A stretch of DNA of 64,000 bases, from contig OY754964.1 of NCBI GenBank assembly GCA_963576475.1, positions 51,987,892 to 52,051,891 of the forward strand, in the 5' to 3' direction. Origin of the DNA: Molanna angustata (lineage: Eukaryota; Arthropoda; Insecta; Trichoptera; Molannidae). The translations under genes were made by a program, and so were the position numbers. This document shows positions 1 to 11,164 of this stretch, piece after piece (position 1 is the stretch's first letter; each line of letters starts with the position of its first letter). Under the pieces are notes generated by a model. The model worked only from the letters and a program-made list of their open reading frames with translations. It was not told where the DNA came from and did not search any database.

Positions 1-91
1 CCGTGTAATAAAAGGAATACGCTTTTACGAATTTCCCTACATACGATTCAAGTTTGATTAAATACAATTGGATTTTTTCAGAATCAACTAG

Positions 92-475
92 ATTTTCTTG
101 TCGATTTACGGCCTACCTCATCGATCTGCGGAACGTACCACACTAGCTATCCCAATTCACATTACAAAATTTTTCAGTCCTTCTTTTCAAGTACAATCAG
201 CTAGACTATGGAATGCCCTAAGTGATGAAGTAACGTCGTCTCAATCCATACAAGTATTTAAAGATAAATAAATTATTTCTCAATTTTTTCCTGAATATTC
301 CTTCTATATCCTTCCGTACCCTCCTTCTTTTCCATATTGCTATGTGAGGTGTTATTATTATTATTATTTTTTATTTTTTTTGTATTTTTCACTTCAAGTT
401 GCTTGGGTTGGTAATAAGCTTACCCTTGTACACTTTTACATAAAGTACATATTTAAATAAAATAAATAATAAAAA
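92..475 (+). mobile_element. Non-LTR retrotransposon, 3' end (Jockey-like C-terminus plus 3' UTR)
   Basis: A frame open from 92 to the stop at 269-271 reads as the extreme C-terminus of a LINE reverse transcriptase. It contains RTTLAIPIH, then SFQVQSARLWNALSDEV and a final IQVFKDK before TAA. The sequence RTTL...SARLWNALP..V is the conserved tail of many insect LINE ORF2 proteins. It is followed by a T-rich 3' UTR with TTATTATT tracts and an AAATAAAATAAATAA tail near 450-475. A stop just upstream (89-91) and the missing RT core mark a 5'-truncated dead copy. The UTR phrase TATTGCTATG..GTGTT recurs near 21685, suggesting a related element there. Confidence 0.7.
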
Positions 476-732
476 AAAAATTTAAGATTGTATGCAATTA
501 TGAATTAAAAAAACTATTCAAAACTCTACAAAAAATATCAAAGATAATCGAATGGTATATATGATCGCATTTATATGTACATATATTATACGCAAACGTT
601 GATTTTTTTTTTCATTTTTCCTTGCCGAAAGTTTATTTTTTTATCGAACCATATTTTACAATGACACAAACATGTGGACTACTTCTGCCTAACTAGGAAA
701 CCCTGTTATAGGGCTAGCAGTGTACAACTTCA
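476..732. other. Intergenic AT-rich DNA, no gene seen
   Basis: Low-complexity A/T sequence. A segment near 690-715 has a short stem (CCCT...AGGG) followed by CTAG just before the satellite, which could be an old transposon end. No coding evidence. Confidence 0.5.
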
Positions 733-2219
733 CATTGACAATAACCTTATGAACTTGGTGATGATAGTTTCAGCTCTACATACATTAGGTAGGCACACAA
801 TCAAGATACTTTGTACTAATAACTAATTAACCACTACTTCAATAAACATCAGACAAAACAGACACATAGCTCACATTAAACAGTGACAATATACTTATGA
901 ACTGGGTGATGATAGTTTCCGCTCTACATACATTAGGTAGGCACACAATCAAGATACTTTGTACTAATAACTAATTAACCACTACTTCAATAAACATCAG
1001 ACAAAACAGACACATAGCTCACATTAAACAGTGACAATATACTTATGAACTGGATGATGATAGTTTCCGCTCTACATACATTAGGTAGGCACACAATCAA
1101 GATACTTTGTACTAATAACTAATTAACCACTACTTCAATAAACATCAGACAAAACAGACACATAGCTCACATTAAACAGTGACAATATACTTATGAACTG
1201 GGTGATGATAGTTTCCGCTCTACATACATTAGGTAGGCACACAATCAAGATACTTTGTACTAATAACTAATTAACCACTACTTCAATAAACATCAGACAA
1301 AACAGACACATAGCTCACATTAAACAGTGACAATATACTTATGAACTGGGTGATGATAGTTTCCGCTCTACATACATTAGGTAGGCACACAATCAAGATA
1401 CTTTGTACTAATAACTAATTAACCACTACTTCAATAAACATCAGACAAAACAGACACATAGCTCACATTAAACAGTGACAATATACTTATGAACTGGGTG
1501 ATGATAGTTTCCGCTCTACATACATTAGGTAGGCACACAATCAAGATACTTTGTACTAATAACTAATTAACCACTACTTCAATAAACATCAGACAAAACA
1601 GACACATAGCTCACATTAAACAGTGACAATATACTTATGAACTGGGTGATGATAGTTTCCGCTCTACATACATTAGGTAGGCACACAATCAAGATACTTT
1701 GTACTAATAACTAATTAACCACTACTTCAATAAACATCAGACAAAACAGACACATATGTAGCTCACATTAAACAGTGACAATATACTTATGAACTGGATG
1801 ATGATAGTTTCCGCTCTACATACATTAGGTAGGCACACAATCAAGATACTTTGTACTAATAACTAATTAACCACTACTTCAATAAACATCAGACAAAACA
1901 GACACATAGCTCACATTAAACAGTGACAATATACTTATGAACTGGATGATGATAGTTTCCGCTCTACATACATTAGGTAGGCACACAATCAAGATACTTT
2001 GTACTAATAACTAATTAACCACTACTTCAATAAACATCAGACAAAACAGACACATAGCTCACATTAAACAGTGACAATATACTTATGAACTGGGTGATGA
2101 TAGTTTCCGCTCTACATACATTAGGTAGGCACACAATCAAGATACTTTGTACTAATAACTAATTAACTACTACTTCAATAAACATCAGACAAAACAGACA
2201 CATAGCTCACATTAAACAG
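733..2219. repeat. 148-bp tandem satellite, 10 copies
   Basis: The phrase AACTGGGTGATGATAG or its AACTGGATG variant recurs at 753, 901, 1049, 1197, 1345, 1493, 1641, 1793, 1941 and 2089. The period is exactly 148 bp except for one 4-bp insertion (TGTA) near 1757. Units are almost identical; the main variable site is GGG/GGA (GGA in the copies at 1049, 1793 and 1941). The first copy is the most diverged, as expected at an array edge. No unit has an open frame. Unit length is close to nucleosomal DNA length. Confidence 0.95.
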
Positions 2220-2421
2220 ATCAATCAGGTTAAAATGCCCATGATAATATATGTCAACAAACCAATTCCCGTGGCGATTTGACATTTCAAAACCATAGAG
2301 AAAAAGTCATAAATCAATATCGTCAGATCTATCGTCAGATTGGTTCGCGTGAGATGTTTTTTGACATATTTAATATAAAATATGTCAAAAATTTAAATCT
2401 TTTTTTTCTCAATTTTTTTTC

Positions 2422-2493
2422 AGTGAACGTTGCGCAAGTCAGGCCGTAGGTGCCTGATTTCATATGAATATGTATTCCGCCTCTATTGAGATA
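2422..2493 (-). mobile_element. Foldback family M, degenerate fragment (copy M1)
   Basis: It contains GTGAACGTTGCGCAAG, then GTAGGTGCCT, then CTCTATTGAGAT, the order seen in better copies at 22014-22180 and 40345-40430. The conserved centre with CATCGGCTGG is missing. Identified only by comparison within the window. Confidence 0.55.
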
Positions 2494-2514
2494 TAAATTT
2501 GTGAAAAAAAAGAT

Positions 2515-2866
2515 TATTTTCTTAAGAGGGCATATAACGCTAAATCGCTTAATTATCGCTTGCGTAAAAAAGGGTTTATACGTGACTTCGATGGAATCCC
2601 AAAATTTGTTGATTTTATGCACTCCTTAATCACATAAAAGATTTATTTCTCTACGACACAAAGTTATGAAGTAATTTAAAAACAATGCTATAAAAATGAT
2701 CTTGTATAATTTAAAAGGAAAGGAATTTATTCTGATTTATAAAATTATGTGACAAACATTCACTAGAGAAATGTCAAAAATACTTATGGTATTTTTTTTT
2801 AAAACACACTGTTTAACATGTATATTGAGAAATATAATTTCAAATTGTATCATGTGACATGTATTG
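2515..2866 (+). repeat. Dispersed repeat family R1, copy 1
   Basis: The phrase GAGGGCATATAACGCTAAAT (2525-2544) also occurs at 49183-49202, and a shorter form lies near 33516-33532. The following part, with ATTTTATGCACT, ATAAAAGATTTATTTCT and a later ACACACTGTTTAA...TTGAGAAAT, matches 34855-35050 in the same order. This is a noncoding, diverged transposon-derived repeat of unknown class. Confidence 0.6.
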
Positions 2867-3667
2867 CCAATATATTTTTTTATTTATTACACCAATCAAG
2901 AGTATGTACATAAGTAAATATAAACAATTTAAGTATTTTAAGGAATATCATAATATATTATGTAATTAAATAAGTCATCGACGTAAGATGTATGTAGAAT
3001 CAAAAACATATTGTATTTTTTATTAATTTAAATGGAATTCTACCAAATAAATAATGTAAAAATAATTAATATTATGTGATATTAATATATCTTGACTACG
3101 AAAAAACAGAGATGTACACTTCTTACGAAAAAACAGATATTTATGAAAAAGCTAGCTAATTGCAACGGTGACTGGTATATCGGTTTCTCTAAAAAATTAA
3201 TTCTTGCATGGTCTCTGGTGATATTTCAATACCAAAGTAATCAATAAAAATAATATCTTGGATAAATGCGATAATCTCCATTGGACGACCGCGCGTAAAA
3301 GACGCCCTCGATGCCGGGGTGGAACCACAATGGCAATAGAAGGCTCGGATAATCAAAGCGAGTGGAACTAATTGGAATTCCTCACAAGATAATTATTCAA
3401 TCATATTAACCTCCAATTATAATACCAAACTGTAACATCTCACTAATTAACGAACAACGAGGTAAGGAAATGGAAAGTTCGCGAAATAAAACCTTAAATA
3501 AATTGAAATATATAACTACTACTTTTTAAGAGTAAATCGCTTGATATTAAAATATTGCTTATACTGACAAACTCTTGGTATAGTTTAGTGTAAAAATTAT
3601 ATATATGGTAGGTAATTAAAATTTTCAAAAATTAAATAAATTAAAAAAAAACATGATGAATTATAAA
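2867..3667. other. AT-rich DNA, no gene seen
   Basis: Mostly A/T sequence without a long frame. A small GC-richer patch (3280-3330) stands out in composition but has no recognisable coding content. GTAGAATCAAAAACATA near 2995 recurs at 53625 and probably belongs to a MITE. Confidence 0.5.
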
Positions 3668-3989
3668 AACAATTTTTGTAAAAGTTGAATTTAGTGACGA
3701 CATCGTTTCATACAATTTGTATGGCAGTATACACAATATATATCGGGAATCTCAATTGTTTGATGCTTAATTTTCATACATACATACAATTAAGCTGTCG
3801 ATATATTCGGGGTAGGAAAAAAGGACTGACCCCCACTATCCTATCTTGACATACCTACATGTTTTGTATGGAAAACAATATATTATCTATCATATTGAAT
3901 AATTTGGATTTTAGGGTCTATAGTGTGTTACTCACTATCGACTATTAATCACTATCGTCAGTTGTATCTAATGTGATACATGCGACTAG
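3668..3989 (+). mobile_element. Helitron-like family H, 3' half (copy H1)
   Basis: It matches the 3' half of the copies at 17839-18609 and 19601-20618: GAATTTAGTGACGACAT, TACAATTTGTATGGCAGT, GGACTGACC..CACTATCCTAT, then GTTACATG-like sequence ending in CTAG (3986-3989) followed by T. The 5' half and its subterminal repeat are absent. Noncoding. Confidence 0.6.
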
Positions 3990-4164
3990 TTTAAAAAACA
4001 TTTAATTGTTAATAACTAAAAAAAACTATAAGGCCTACACATATACTATCATGGCATACCCCACAATACGGGGTAACCAGCGACGGGTGTGCGGTTGTGC
4101 AAGACCTAAGTAAAGGAAGCACAATACAAGCGTTCATCCTCAAACACCATTCTCGTCTCACCAA
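3990..4164. other. Short intergenic stretch
   Basis: No coding or repeat signal beyond weak local similarity. It holds GCATACCCCACAATACGGGG, a short GC-richer palindromic tract. Confidence 0.4.
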
Positions 4165-4265
4165 AAAAGTCACTACACACAGAATGGGTGGTGAACCTCA
4201 TTGCTGAACTATGTAAGATGTTATTGTTGCCTGTTGTATTTTTGATTACCCGGCTCTCAGGGGAC
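4165..4265 (+). repeat. Dispersed repeat family D, copy 1
   Basis: CACTACACACAGAATGGGTG, AACCTCATTGCTGAACTATG and ATTTTTGATTACC are found in the same order, inverted, at 58295-58400. This is a diverged interspersed repeat with no coding potential; its class cannot be told from two copies. Confidence 0.55.
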
Positions 4266-4495
4266 TCCCGAAAACGATAATACTAGTAAAGAGTGGAAGC
4301 ACTATTATAAGACGGTGCCCAATAGCATATATCAAATAAAAAGTATTAATAACTTTTTAAAATTCAATTGTTCAATATGACAATAATAATAAAATTTATT
4401 TAATTTATAAAAAATAAAAAAAATAGCTCCATTGAACAAGTATCTATGTATTGGCAGAATTAGCGCTTTCGAAAGACACAACTTATTTTATTTTA

Positions 4496-4910
4496 TTTTA
4501 TTTTATTTTATTTTATTTTATTTTATTTTATTTTATTTTATTTTATTTTATTTTATTTTATTTTATTTTATTTTATTTTATTTTATTTTATTTTATTTTA
4601 TTTTATTTTATTTTATTTTATTTTATTTTATTTTATTTTATTTTATTTTATTTTATTTTATTTTATTTTATTTTATTTTATTTTATTTTATTTTATTTTA
4701 TTTTATTTTATTTTATTTTATTTTATTTTATTTTATTTTATTTTATTTTATTTTATTTTATTTTATTTTATTTTATTTTATTTTATTTTATTTTATTTTA
4801 TTTTATTTTATTTTATTTTATTTTATTTTATTTTATTTTATTTTATTTTATTTTATTTTATTTTATTTTATTTTATTTTATTTTATTTTATTTTATTTTA
4901 TTTTATTTTA
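4496..4910. repeat. (TTTTA)n pentanucleotide array, about 83 copies
   Basis: An essentially perfect run of TTTTA over about 415 bp. It directly abuts the 3' end of a minus-strand SINE (4911-5122). Other SINE copies carry short (TAAA)n tails there, so this is best read as a hugely expanded (TAAAA)n SINE tail. The FYFIL-repeat reading frames across it are artefacts of a 5-bp repeat that lacks stops. Confidence 0.95.
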
Positions 4911-5122
4911 TTACCAATAACAAGTTGCCACATTCTGGAGACTTACGATATTAATCGTCTCACAGATCCAGACTAAAAACACAATTAAAAACTCAGTTCC
5001 ACTGAGTCTCCACTGGAAGGGAGACTCAGTTTTTATAGATCCAAGGGTCCCGACTCCAAGGAACTCGGGACCCTTGGATCAGCAGTCAGATACCTAAACA
5101 ACTGAGCCACGAAGGTCTAGTA
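4911..5122 (-). mobile_element. tRNA-derived SINE type 1, with internal palindrome
   Basis: On the minus strand it reads AGACCTTCGTGGCTCAGTTG (A box), then GTATCTGACTGCTGATCC, and further on the body with TCTGGATCTGTGAGACGATT and GTGGCAACTTGTTATTGG. The B-box region is replaced by a perfect 16-bp inverted repeat (5038-5053 and 5065-5080, 11-nt loop) and a second palindromic tract around ACTCAGT. The internal RNA polymerase III promoter is therefore broken. The final 3' segment present in other copies is missing before the pentanucleotide tail. Confidence 0.85.
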
Positions 5123-5787
5123 TGTAAAATAACTACGTAACTATATTATCTTATATAAATAAAATATGTTTAATAAAAACACAAGAATGTAAACGTTAAT
5201 GCGTTGAGAATTGTGTGTCAAAAGAGAAAAATTTCTTGTTTATTTTTTGCTAACCTAAAAATGGGAAATGACGTCATGGTGTGCATCTCACCAAGCAAAA
5301 ATAAATTAATACAATTTAAAAATTAATTGAATACAGGTGTGAATATTCCGATGAACACTGAAAATGAGATTTTTTTAAATACATATAGATTATTTATTCA
5401 TCAATTAATAAAAAAAAACAGCACAGTCAAAGAAAAAACAAATTAAAATAAACACAGCGGGAAAAATATATTTACCCTCGGAAGCGTCAGAATCGGATTT
5501 CGGTAATTAAAATGGAACAAAGCTGGGGGGTTGTTTGGTGGGAGTATATTGGGTTGGATGGATTTGCCGTCCGTAAACCCCTGTACATTGGGTGCTAACA
5601 GGGGTGGGGCTGAGGTGGGGTTGCATCCGCATCAGTCACAGAAAACAGCACGGTGGCAGAACGATAAGCTCCCAACTCATCAAACAGACCTCAGATGACC
5701 TCAATTGATATGAACGGAAAATATTTCAAATTTTGTAACCTGGAGCTTGGAATTGAAATGATGATCAGTTATTTTATTTGTATTTCA
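5123..5787. other. Intergenic DNA with a GC-rich patch
   Basis: Position 5520-5700 is markedly G-rich on the plus strand (runs such as GGGGTGGGGCTGAGGTGGGG) compared with its AT-rich surroundings. No convincing exon is bordered by splice sites there. Function unknown. Confidence 0.4.
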
Positions 5788-6642
5788 TCTGGGGCAACTA
5801 ACAGATAGTATCTCATACATAAATACATACATACCATCACGCCATGTCCGTCACGGGGTTGGCAGAGAGAACCGAACGCCACATTTTTCTATCTTGACAA
5901 ACATTCATCGCCTCATCAACATTCATACATAGTCTTTTACACGTTCGTCTGTTGTTCACGCTTCTTACATTTCCATCTTTCAGAATATCGTTTACATGGT
6001 CGTGCCATCCTTTTCTTGGGCGCCCCCGACCTCTTATTCCATTCCTGTCAGCTTTGTATATTTTCTTCGTCAGGCGTTGTGGCCAAACAAGTCAATGTGT
6101 TAACTTTCATTCTGTTAATTACATCTTTCTTCATCTTACATTCTTTCCCTGTATCTTCATTTCGAACTCTGTCATACATCGTTCTGTTACAAATTTTTCT
6201 AAGCGATCTCATTTCAACTGCATTTATTCTGCTTTCGTGCGACTTCTGCCAGTGTACAATTATATTTGTTTATATTATGTACAAGAAGATGTATAAATAA
6301 ATAAATAAATATAAATGTCCAGGTCTCACTTGCAGACGTCAGGGTTGGCACTACGATTGCGTTATGAATGGAAACTTTAGCATCTTTTGATATGTTGCGA
6401 TCATTCATAACTGGTCTAAGTGCTCCATTCACTCTGTTTCCTGCCATAACTCTTCTTTCAATATCCTTATCAGGCCGTCCAAATATTGATTTAACACGAT
6501 AGTATCTCAAATATTGATTTAACACGCACACAATAATAAGCGGCAACTGATATTTATCGTCTCACAGATACAGACTGAAAGCATAATTTAAAAATGTACC
6601 TCCAACGGGAATCGAACCCAAGCCTCGATGGCCGATATAATT
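5788..6642 (-). mobile_element. SINE type 1 split by a LINE insertion
   Basis: The SINE 3' part (GGGGCAACTAACAG) lies at 5791-5804 and the rest (AACACGCAC..AATAA, ATCGTCTCACAGAT, GGGAATCGAACCC) at 6510-6642. Between them sits a minus-strand LINE. The 12-bp GATAGTATCTCA flanks the insert at 5804-5815 and 6498-6509 as a target-site duplication. A tRNA-like B box survives in reverse complement near 6609-6621. The 5' tRNA head is degraded beyond 6640. Confidence 0.75.
5816..6497 (-). pseudogene. LINE family L, 3' part of reverse transcriptase (copy a)
   Basis: Minus-strand reading gives fragments shared with the copies at 39289-39958 and 62160-62885: RVMAGNRVNGALRPVMNDRN, then NAIVVPTLTSASETWT. 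Further toward 5816 come remnants of the LRW.GH...RLTKK..KADRNGIRG..RPRK region. The copy ends in a CATA/TATG-rich tail at 5816-5835. These are C-terminal parts of a LINE ORF2, beyond the catalytic RT motifs. It is broken by frameshifts and a short TAAATAAATAAATA-type insertion near 6290-6310. Dead, 5'-truncated copy. Confidence 0.8.
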
Positions 6643-7557
6643 GATTTTTTAACTTAAAGCGAAAGATTGCCAATGTGTAAATTTTAGAAGCCTCAGTTGG
6701 GTTCTAGGTATTAAATATTGACTCCAAAAGGGTATTTAAAGGTTTACTATCCGATTGAATTCCTTGTTGTGGCATGTTGGAAGAGAGGTCTCCAGAACAG
6801 ATTCTGTAAAAAGTGTGTGAACTCTTTTTAGTATTGCTGAAGTTCCAACAAGTCACATCAGTCAGAGTGAGCGTATTTCACTAAGGGTGAAATACCTATT
6901 ATTACTCAAATGCAAATTAGTACTAGAGGAAATAGGTAGGTGAGATGATAGAGAGTATAGATAAGAAATAACAATCAAGAGAAACTTACAAATTGATGTA
7001 GGTATTAAGCACAAACACGATTCTATATAAACAGAAAAACAATTATCACACGCGAGTAGAAAATGTCAAGATGATATTTCACGAAAGACAAGTAAAGAGA
7101 TGTGGGATCAATTGTTGTCTTCATTATATACTCTACTGTTTTGACATATAGAGGTCAATGTACAGCCAAGTTGTCAAGTACATTTATGGGTATCACAATA
7201 TGAATAAAGCGTTATTGTTGTCATGAAACACAGTGAAAGTCGATGACCTTTCTAAATGTTTTTCTTTATCTACTTGTGACAGAAATACCAATATTGAATA
7301 TTGAAGATTGAACTTATTTTTTTTTACAATTCTGTTATAAACCACGTTCTTTTTAATATTGATTTTGGTTTCGGAGCTAACTGCGTTTTGACTTCAGTTG
7401 TAAATAGGGCTGATGATATAGCGAATAGCTGAACAGGCCTAGATCCACCGAAGGCTTAAATGGTGCACTTGAACAATTGACCAAAAAGTGCCCAACTAAA
7501 GAAGTTAATATATATTTTTTGTATAATAGATAATTTTGTAGACGTAGATAATTATCA
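6643..7557. other. Intergenic DNA, no gene seen
   Basis: No long frame, tandem repeat or recognised transposon part. Confidence 0.5.
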
Positions 7558-7795
7558 CGTCAGCCCTCCTTCGTCCAGTAATGGACGTAGGCCTCCCCCT
7601 GAGACCGACACAGCTCTCTATCCTGGGCAAACCTCATTCAACCTTAACCTATAGTCACTCGTCTTATATCGTCAGACCACCTAGCTTGAGTTCTTCCAAC
7701 CCTAATTCTGCCCGTCATCGGTTTGGGTGACATAACTCTGCCCAGCTCCATATCTGGATGCAAAACCCTTTGGACAACGTTCGTCGGTGTAGACA
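7558..7795 (-). pseudogene. RTE-like LINE, C-terminal fragment
   Basis: Minus-strand translation gives MTGRIRVGRTQARWSDDIRR, then MRFAQDRELCRSQGEAYVHY and a stop just after WTKEG. This matches the ending typical of RTE-type LINE proteins (GRP..RW.DDI....W...AQDR..W..LGEAYV..W) in insects. Two in-frame stops inside and the lack of upstream RT domains mark it as dead. It is the same type as 23948-25331. Confidence 0.75.
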
Positions 7796-8497
7796 CTGTT
7801 ATATGTCATTTTCTGTGATTTTTTTTGTATTAGGAAATTTACCAGTAATTTGTACGAATTCAATGTTTACTGTTTATAAGGAAAGTTATTTATAATCATA
7901 TGTTTAGATTATTAAATAATACAAATGACAGAAAATACACGAGAATTTTGGAGGAACAAAAGATGTTCCATATTGTGTGGAGATTTATGAGTAATTTTGA
8001 TGAGTAATCTGTATATAATTTTTAAATTGGAATTGTTTTTATAGTTAAAAAATATGTGATTAATTTGTTTCATACTCCATTTCATTTCTCATTTTCTGTG
8101 TTATACCAATTGCATAAAATAAGGAGTAAAACACTATCATCTACATACATACATACTGTGAATATAGGGAGTACGTAAACTAATTTCACATAAATATTCA
8201 ATTGACAGAATTTGTATTTTTTTATCATATTGCGCTAAGCTATCATATAACTTATGTATGAATTTGTTAATCCTCTAATTGTAATGTACCTAATGTAAAA
8301 CGGATTGAAAACAAAATGTAAATGATGTCTATAATTAAAAGTATAAAAAACATTTTTTTGACTCTCTCTTCTTTCTTCTTCTTTTTCTTGCCCCTCTATC
8401 CCGGTTTATCCAGGGTCGGGCATCTTTGTACGTCACCAAGATCTTCTGTCCTGGGTTGTCACAACGACTTTTTTGATTCTACATATTTTTACTTTTT
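7796..8497. other. AT-rich DNA, no gene seen
   Basis: No coding evidence. A less AT-rich tract (8380-8460) with CCGGTTTATCCAGGGTCGGG may be an old transposon scrap of unknown class. Confidence 0.45.
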
Positions 8498-8935
8498 TAT
8501 GCGATAGGCATATTTGGTCTTGTTAGGGCATTTACGAACTTACGGGCATTTATAAACTCATAAATGCCCTAACAAGGCGAAATAGGCCTATCGCATAAAA
8601 TTAAATTACGTAGAATAAAAAAAGTGATTTACTTTTAATTATACACATCATTTATAATTGAATTCTACAAAATAAAAACTTGGTCGATTATTAAAATGTA
8701 AATCACTTTTTTAATTCTACGTGAATTTATTTTATGCGATAGGCCTATTTCTTTTTGTGAGGGCATTTACGAACTTAGGGCATTTTTAAACTCATAAATG
8801 CCCTAACAAGGCGAAATAGGCCTATCGCATAAAGTAAATTTATGTAGAAACTACAAAGTGTTTTACTTTTAATTATACACATAATTTATAAAGGAATTCT
8901 ACAAAATAAAAACTTGGTCGATTATTAAAATGTAA
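8498..8935. mobile_element. Foldback MITE family K, tandem pair
   Basis: Two hairpins lie at 8498-8598 and 8732-8833. Each has arms with TTATGCGATAGGCCTATTT and AAATGCCCTAACAAGGCGAA and its complement. The whole unit (hairpin plus the tail AAATAAAAACTTGGTCGATT) is repeated at a 234-bp spacing. Noncoding. The shared CCCTAACAAGGCGAAAT also appears in the larger foldback at 49287-49497. Confidence 0.85.
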
Positions 8936-9592
8936 TTCTTTATGTACCTTTAAACAAATACGTAAGTTATTTCGATATGTTGTACATAGAGACAGCTGAG
9001 ACTCATCCTATGCTTTGTATCTGGAAAATGAGTTTTTTGAGAATTTTCAGTATAATTTCAAAACTGAGGTAACCCTTATAGTAAGCCTATAGTAAGCTTA
9101 ATAGTAACTTTTGAAAATCTTTTCCCTAGGACAGTTTACTCTTACGTCATTTCTATTGCGTAGGTATTTTGAAATTTGAATTTGTTTAATAGTTTTCTTG
9201 TAAAATTAGTTTTGACCTTCATAGTAAATAACTTAAAAAACCTAAAAGGCTTATGAAGTAGATTTTTACTTCAATCATAAGAAAATATGAAAATCTACCG
9301 GCCGGGTTTTTTATTTTTAAAATAACTATTTTTATCATTATAAAAGAATGCTAAATTTTACTTTTTCTTCATGAAAAGATATTGTATATCATGAAATTCG
9401 GATATCATACATTAGAAGGTAATAATTGAGCTTATTTGTGTGCATCCCGTATGCCCAAGGTCATAGGCGAAAACAAGACCCTTAATAACGCCTATCAAAC
9501 GTGATTATACTTATTGGATTCTTATTATATCGGAATCAACAGGAAATTGCAATAAATGAAATTGGAAAAGATAATACAGTAAGAAATATGAG
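8936..9592. other. AT-rich DNA, no gene seen
   Basis: No recognisable element. It includes short direct repeats of CTTATAGTAAGCCTATAGTAAG near 9076-9100. Confidence 0.45.
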
Positions 9593-9871
9593 ATGAATGG
9601 ATTAGATCGATCACCGATAGTTGATTTGCCAAAAATAGAGGTGAATATTCATAAGGTAAAATTGGAAATTGGAATCGAGTTTAAAGAATATTGGCAATTA
9701 ATAAGGGAATTAAATCTCACACCATTCAATAATGGAATATTTCACTATTTTTTGAGATATTTGACTGGCATATCAACAGAAACAGAATATAAAATATTAT
9801 TTTGTATGCAACGAAATGAGCATAGACCAATTCTTGATATTCACAAGTGTAAGATTTCCATACTTGAATAA
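9593..9871 (+). CDS. Unrecognised 92-codon open frame
   Basis: An ATG-started frame of 92 codons, polar in its first half, with an aromatic stretch (FHYFLRYL) in the middle. I recognise no domain, and no splice-site context or codon bias supports it. It may be a chance frame or a decayed exon. It lies in otherwise unannotated AT-rich DNA, 87 bp before a SINE. Confidence 0.12.
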   Translation: MNGLDRSPIVDLPKIEVNIHKVKLEIGIEFKEYWQLIRELNLTPFNNGIFHYFLRYLTGISTETEYKILFCMQRNEHRPILDIHKCKISILE

Positions 9872-9957
9872 AATCATTAGTATTTTAGAATACGCATATA
9901 AATAAAATAAATAAAAAAAAATAAAAATAAAAAATTGTGTGTAAATAATAATCAACA

Positions 9958-10090
9958 CTGCCTTGCACCCAGTGCAAGCGCCGAGTTTCTTTGACAATTG
10001 TCAAATTCTTCTAAAGAACCAGCCCAGAGAAGCTGAAATTGCGTGAGAAATTATTTTTTATCAATGGGGATCGAACCAAGGACATTTTAC
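9958..10090 (-). mobile_element. tRNA-derived SINE type 3 (copy 1)
   Basis: On the minus strand, GGTTCGATCCCC (B-box-like, near 10067-10078) is followed by AATAATTTCTCACGCAATTT, the phrase CTTCTCTGGGCTGG and GCGCTTGCACTGGGTGCAAG at the 3' end. The same order of parts is seen at 43079-43220. The A-box end is missing. Confidence 0.65.
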
Positions 10091-11164
10091 ACTACGTAAA
10101 AAATTATTACAAAATTCAAAATAGAATTTTTATTCTTGTATTTTTAAACATGAATTTAATTTTTATTTTTTAAATTAATATTTTTTCAGTGTAATGTGGC
10201 GATGGTTTTGTACAAGTAAATATGTATGTGGCGTAAGGTCATATTATTTATTAATTAAGGTGATGTTTTTGTTCTTCAGCTTTTGCGTAAAGAAATTCAA
10301 TAAACTAGAAACAAATGCATTATAAAGGAAACACATCTTTAAAAATATTCTAGGTTTCATACAACTATGTATCTTCATATAAAATAATTTCGTACACCGT
10401 AAGAATGAACATATCATGACAAACGAAAGATTGTTGCGGAAACAAGTTGTAAGAATAGAATACAAAAGAATAAGAATATTTAACGCAATAAATATTTAAC
10501 TATTGCGTCATAATTATCTTAAATATTAACATTCATTTTGACAATAAATTATGTGGAATAGATGTAGTTATCAAAACATTTGAGTGGTGAAATCACAAAC
10601 GAATATTATTATGATCAAACATCGTCTCGTGTGTTTGTGTACTGCGGCTGTGATGGGAACTTGAATAATCCATAATTGTATTGTACAGAACAGTAAAGGA
10701 GTTGACTGTACAGTGCAGTACCCTGGACACCACCGGTCTGGCATCTCTCCCTAAGCCAGTAACGCAGTTATCGGGTCATCCATGGACATTAATCACGTTA
10801 CCAAATCAACGTTGTTCTGAACATTTATGAATATCCAACACATAACGGGACAGTTGTGAATAACTAAGGGGCCATTGAATTTTTCATGAACACTCTGCTG
10901 CCCGCCATTAAATGATACCTAAATATAAAACTAATGTCATACGTATTTGTGGTATACGTAAACCGTCAAAATACTTTTAACGAATCCTAAAAAAATTCCA
11001 TTATTTTCCATTATCAGTCGCTTGAAATAAAAAAAATGCAATCGATCTCTTCGTAAAATGAATCATGCATGGACTAGATTATCGAGCTATGGTGTGGACA
11101 AAAAAATATACTGCCACAGTACCTCAAAAATGTAATTGCATCATGTAATTCCATTCCCATGTGC
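10091..11164. other. Intergenic DNA, no gene seen
   Basis: AT-rich except for 10620-10800, which is nearer 45-50% GC and contains a short palindromic tract (GACTGTACAGT..). No convincing exon. Confidence 0.45.

Noticed and set aside
4432..4954. Two long frames of FYFIL repeats
   Set aside because: They arise because a TTTTA pentanucleotide array has no stop in any plus-strand frame; pure low-complexity sequence at a SINE tail.
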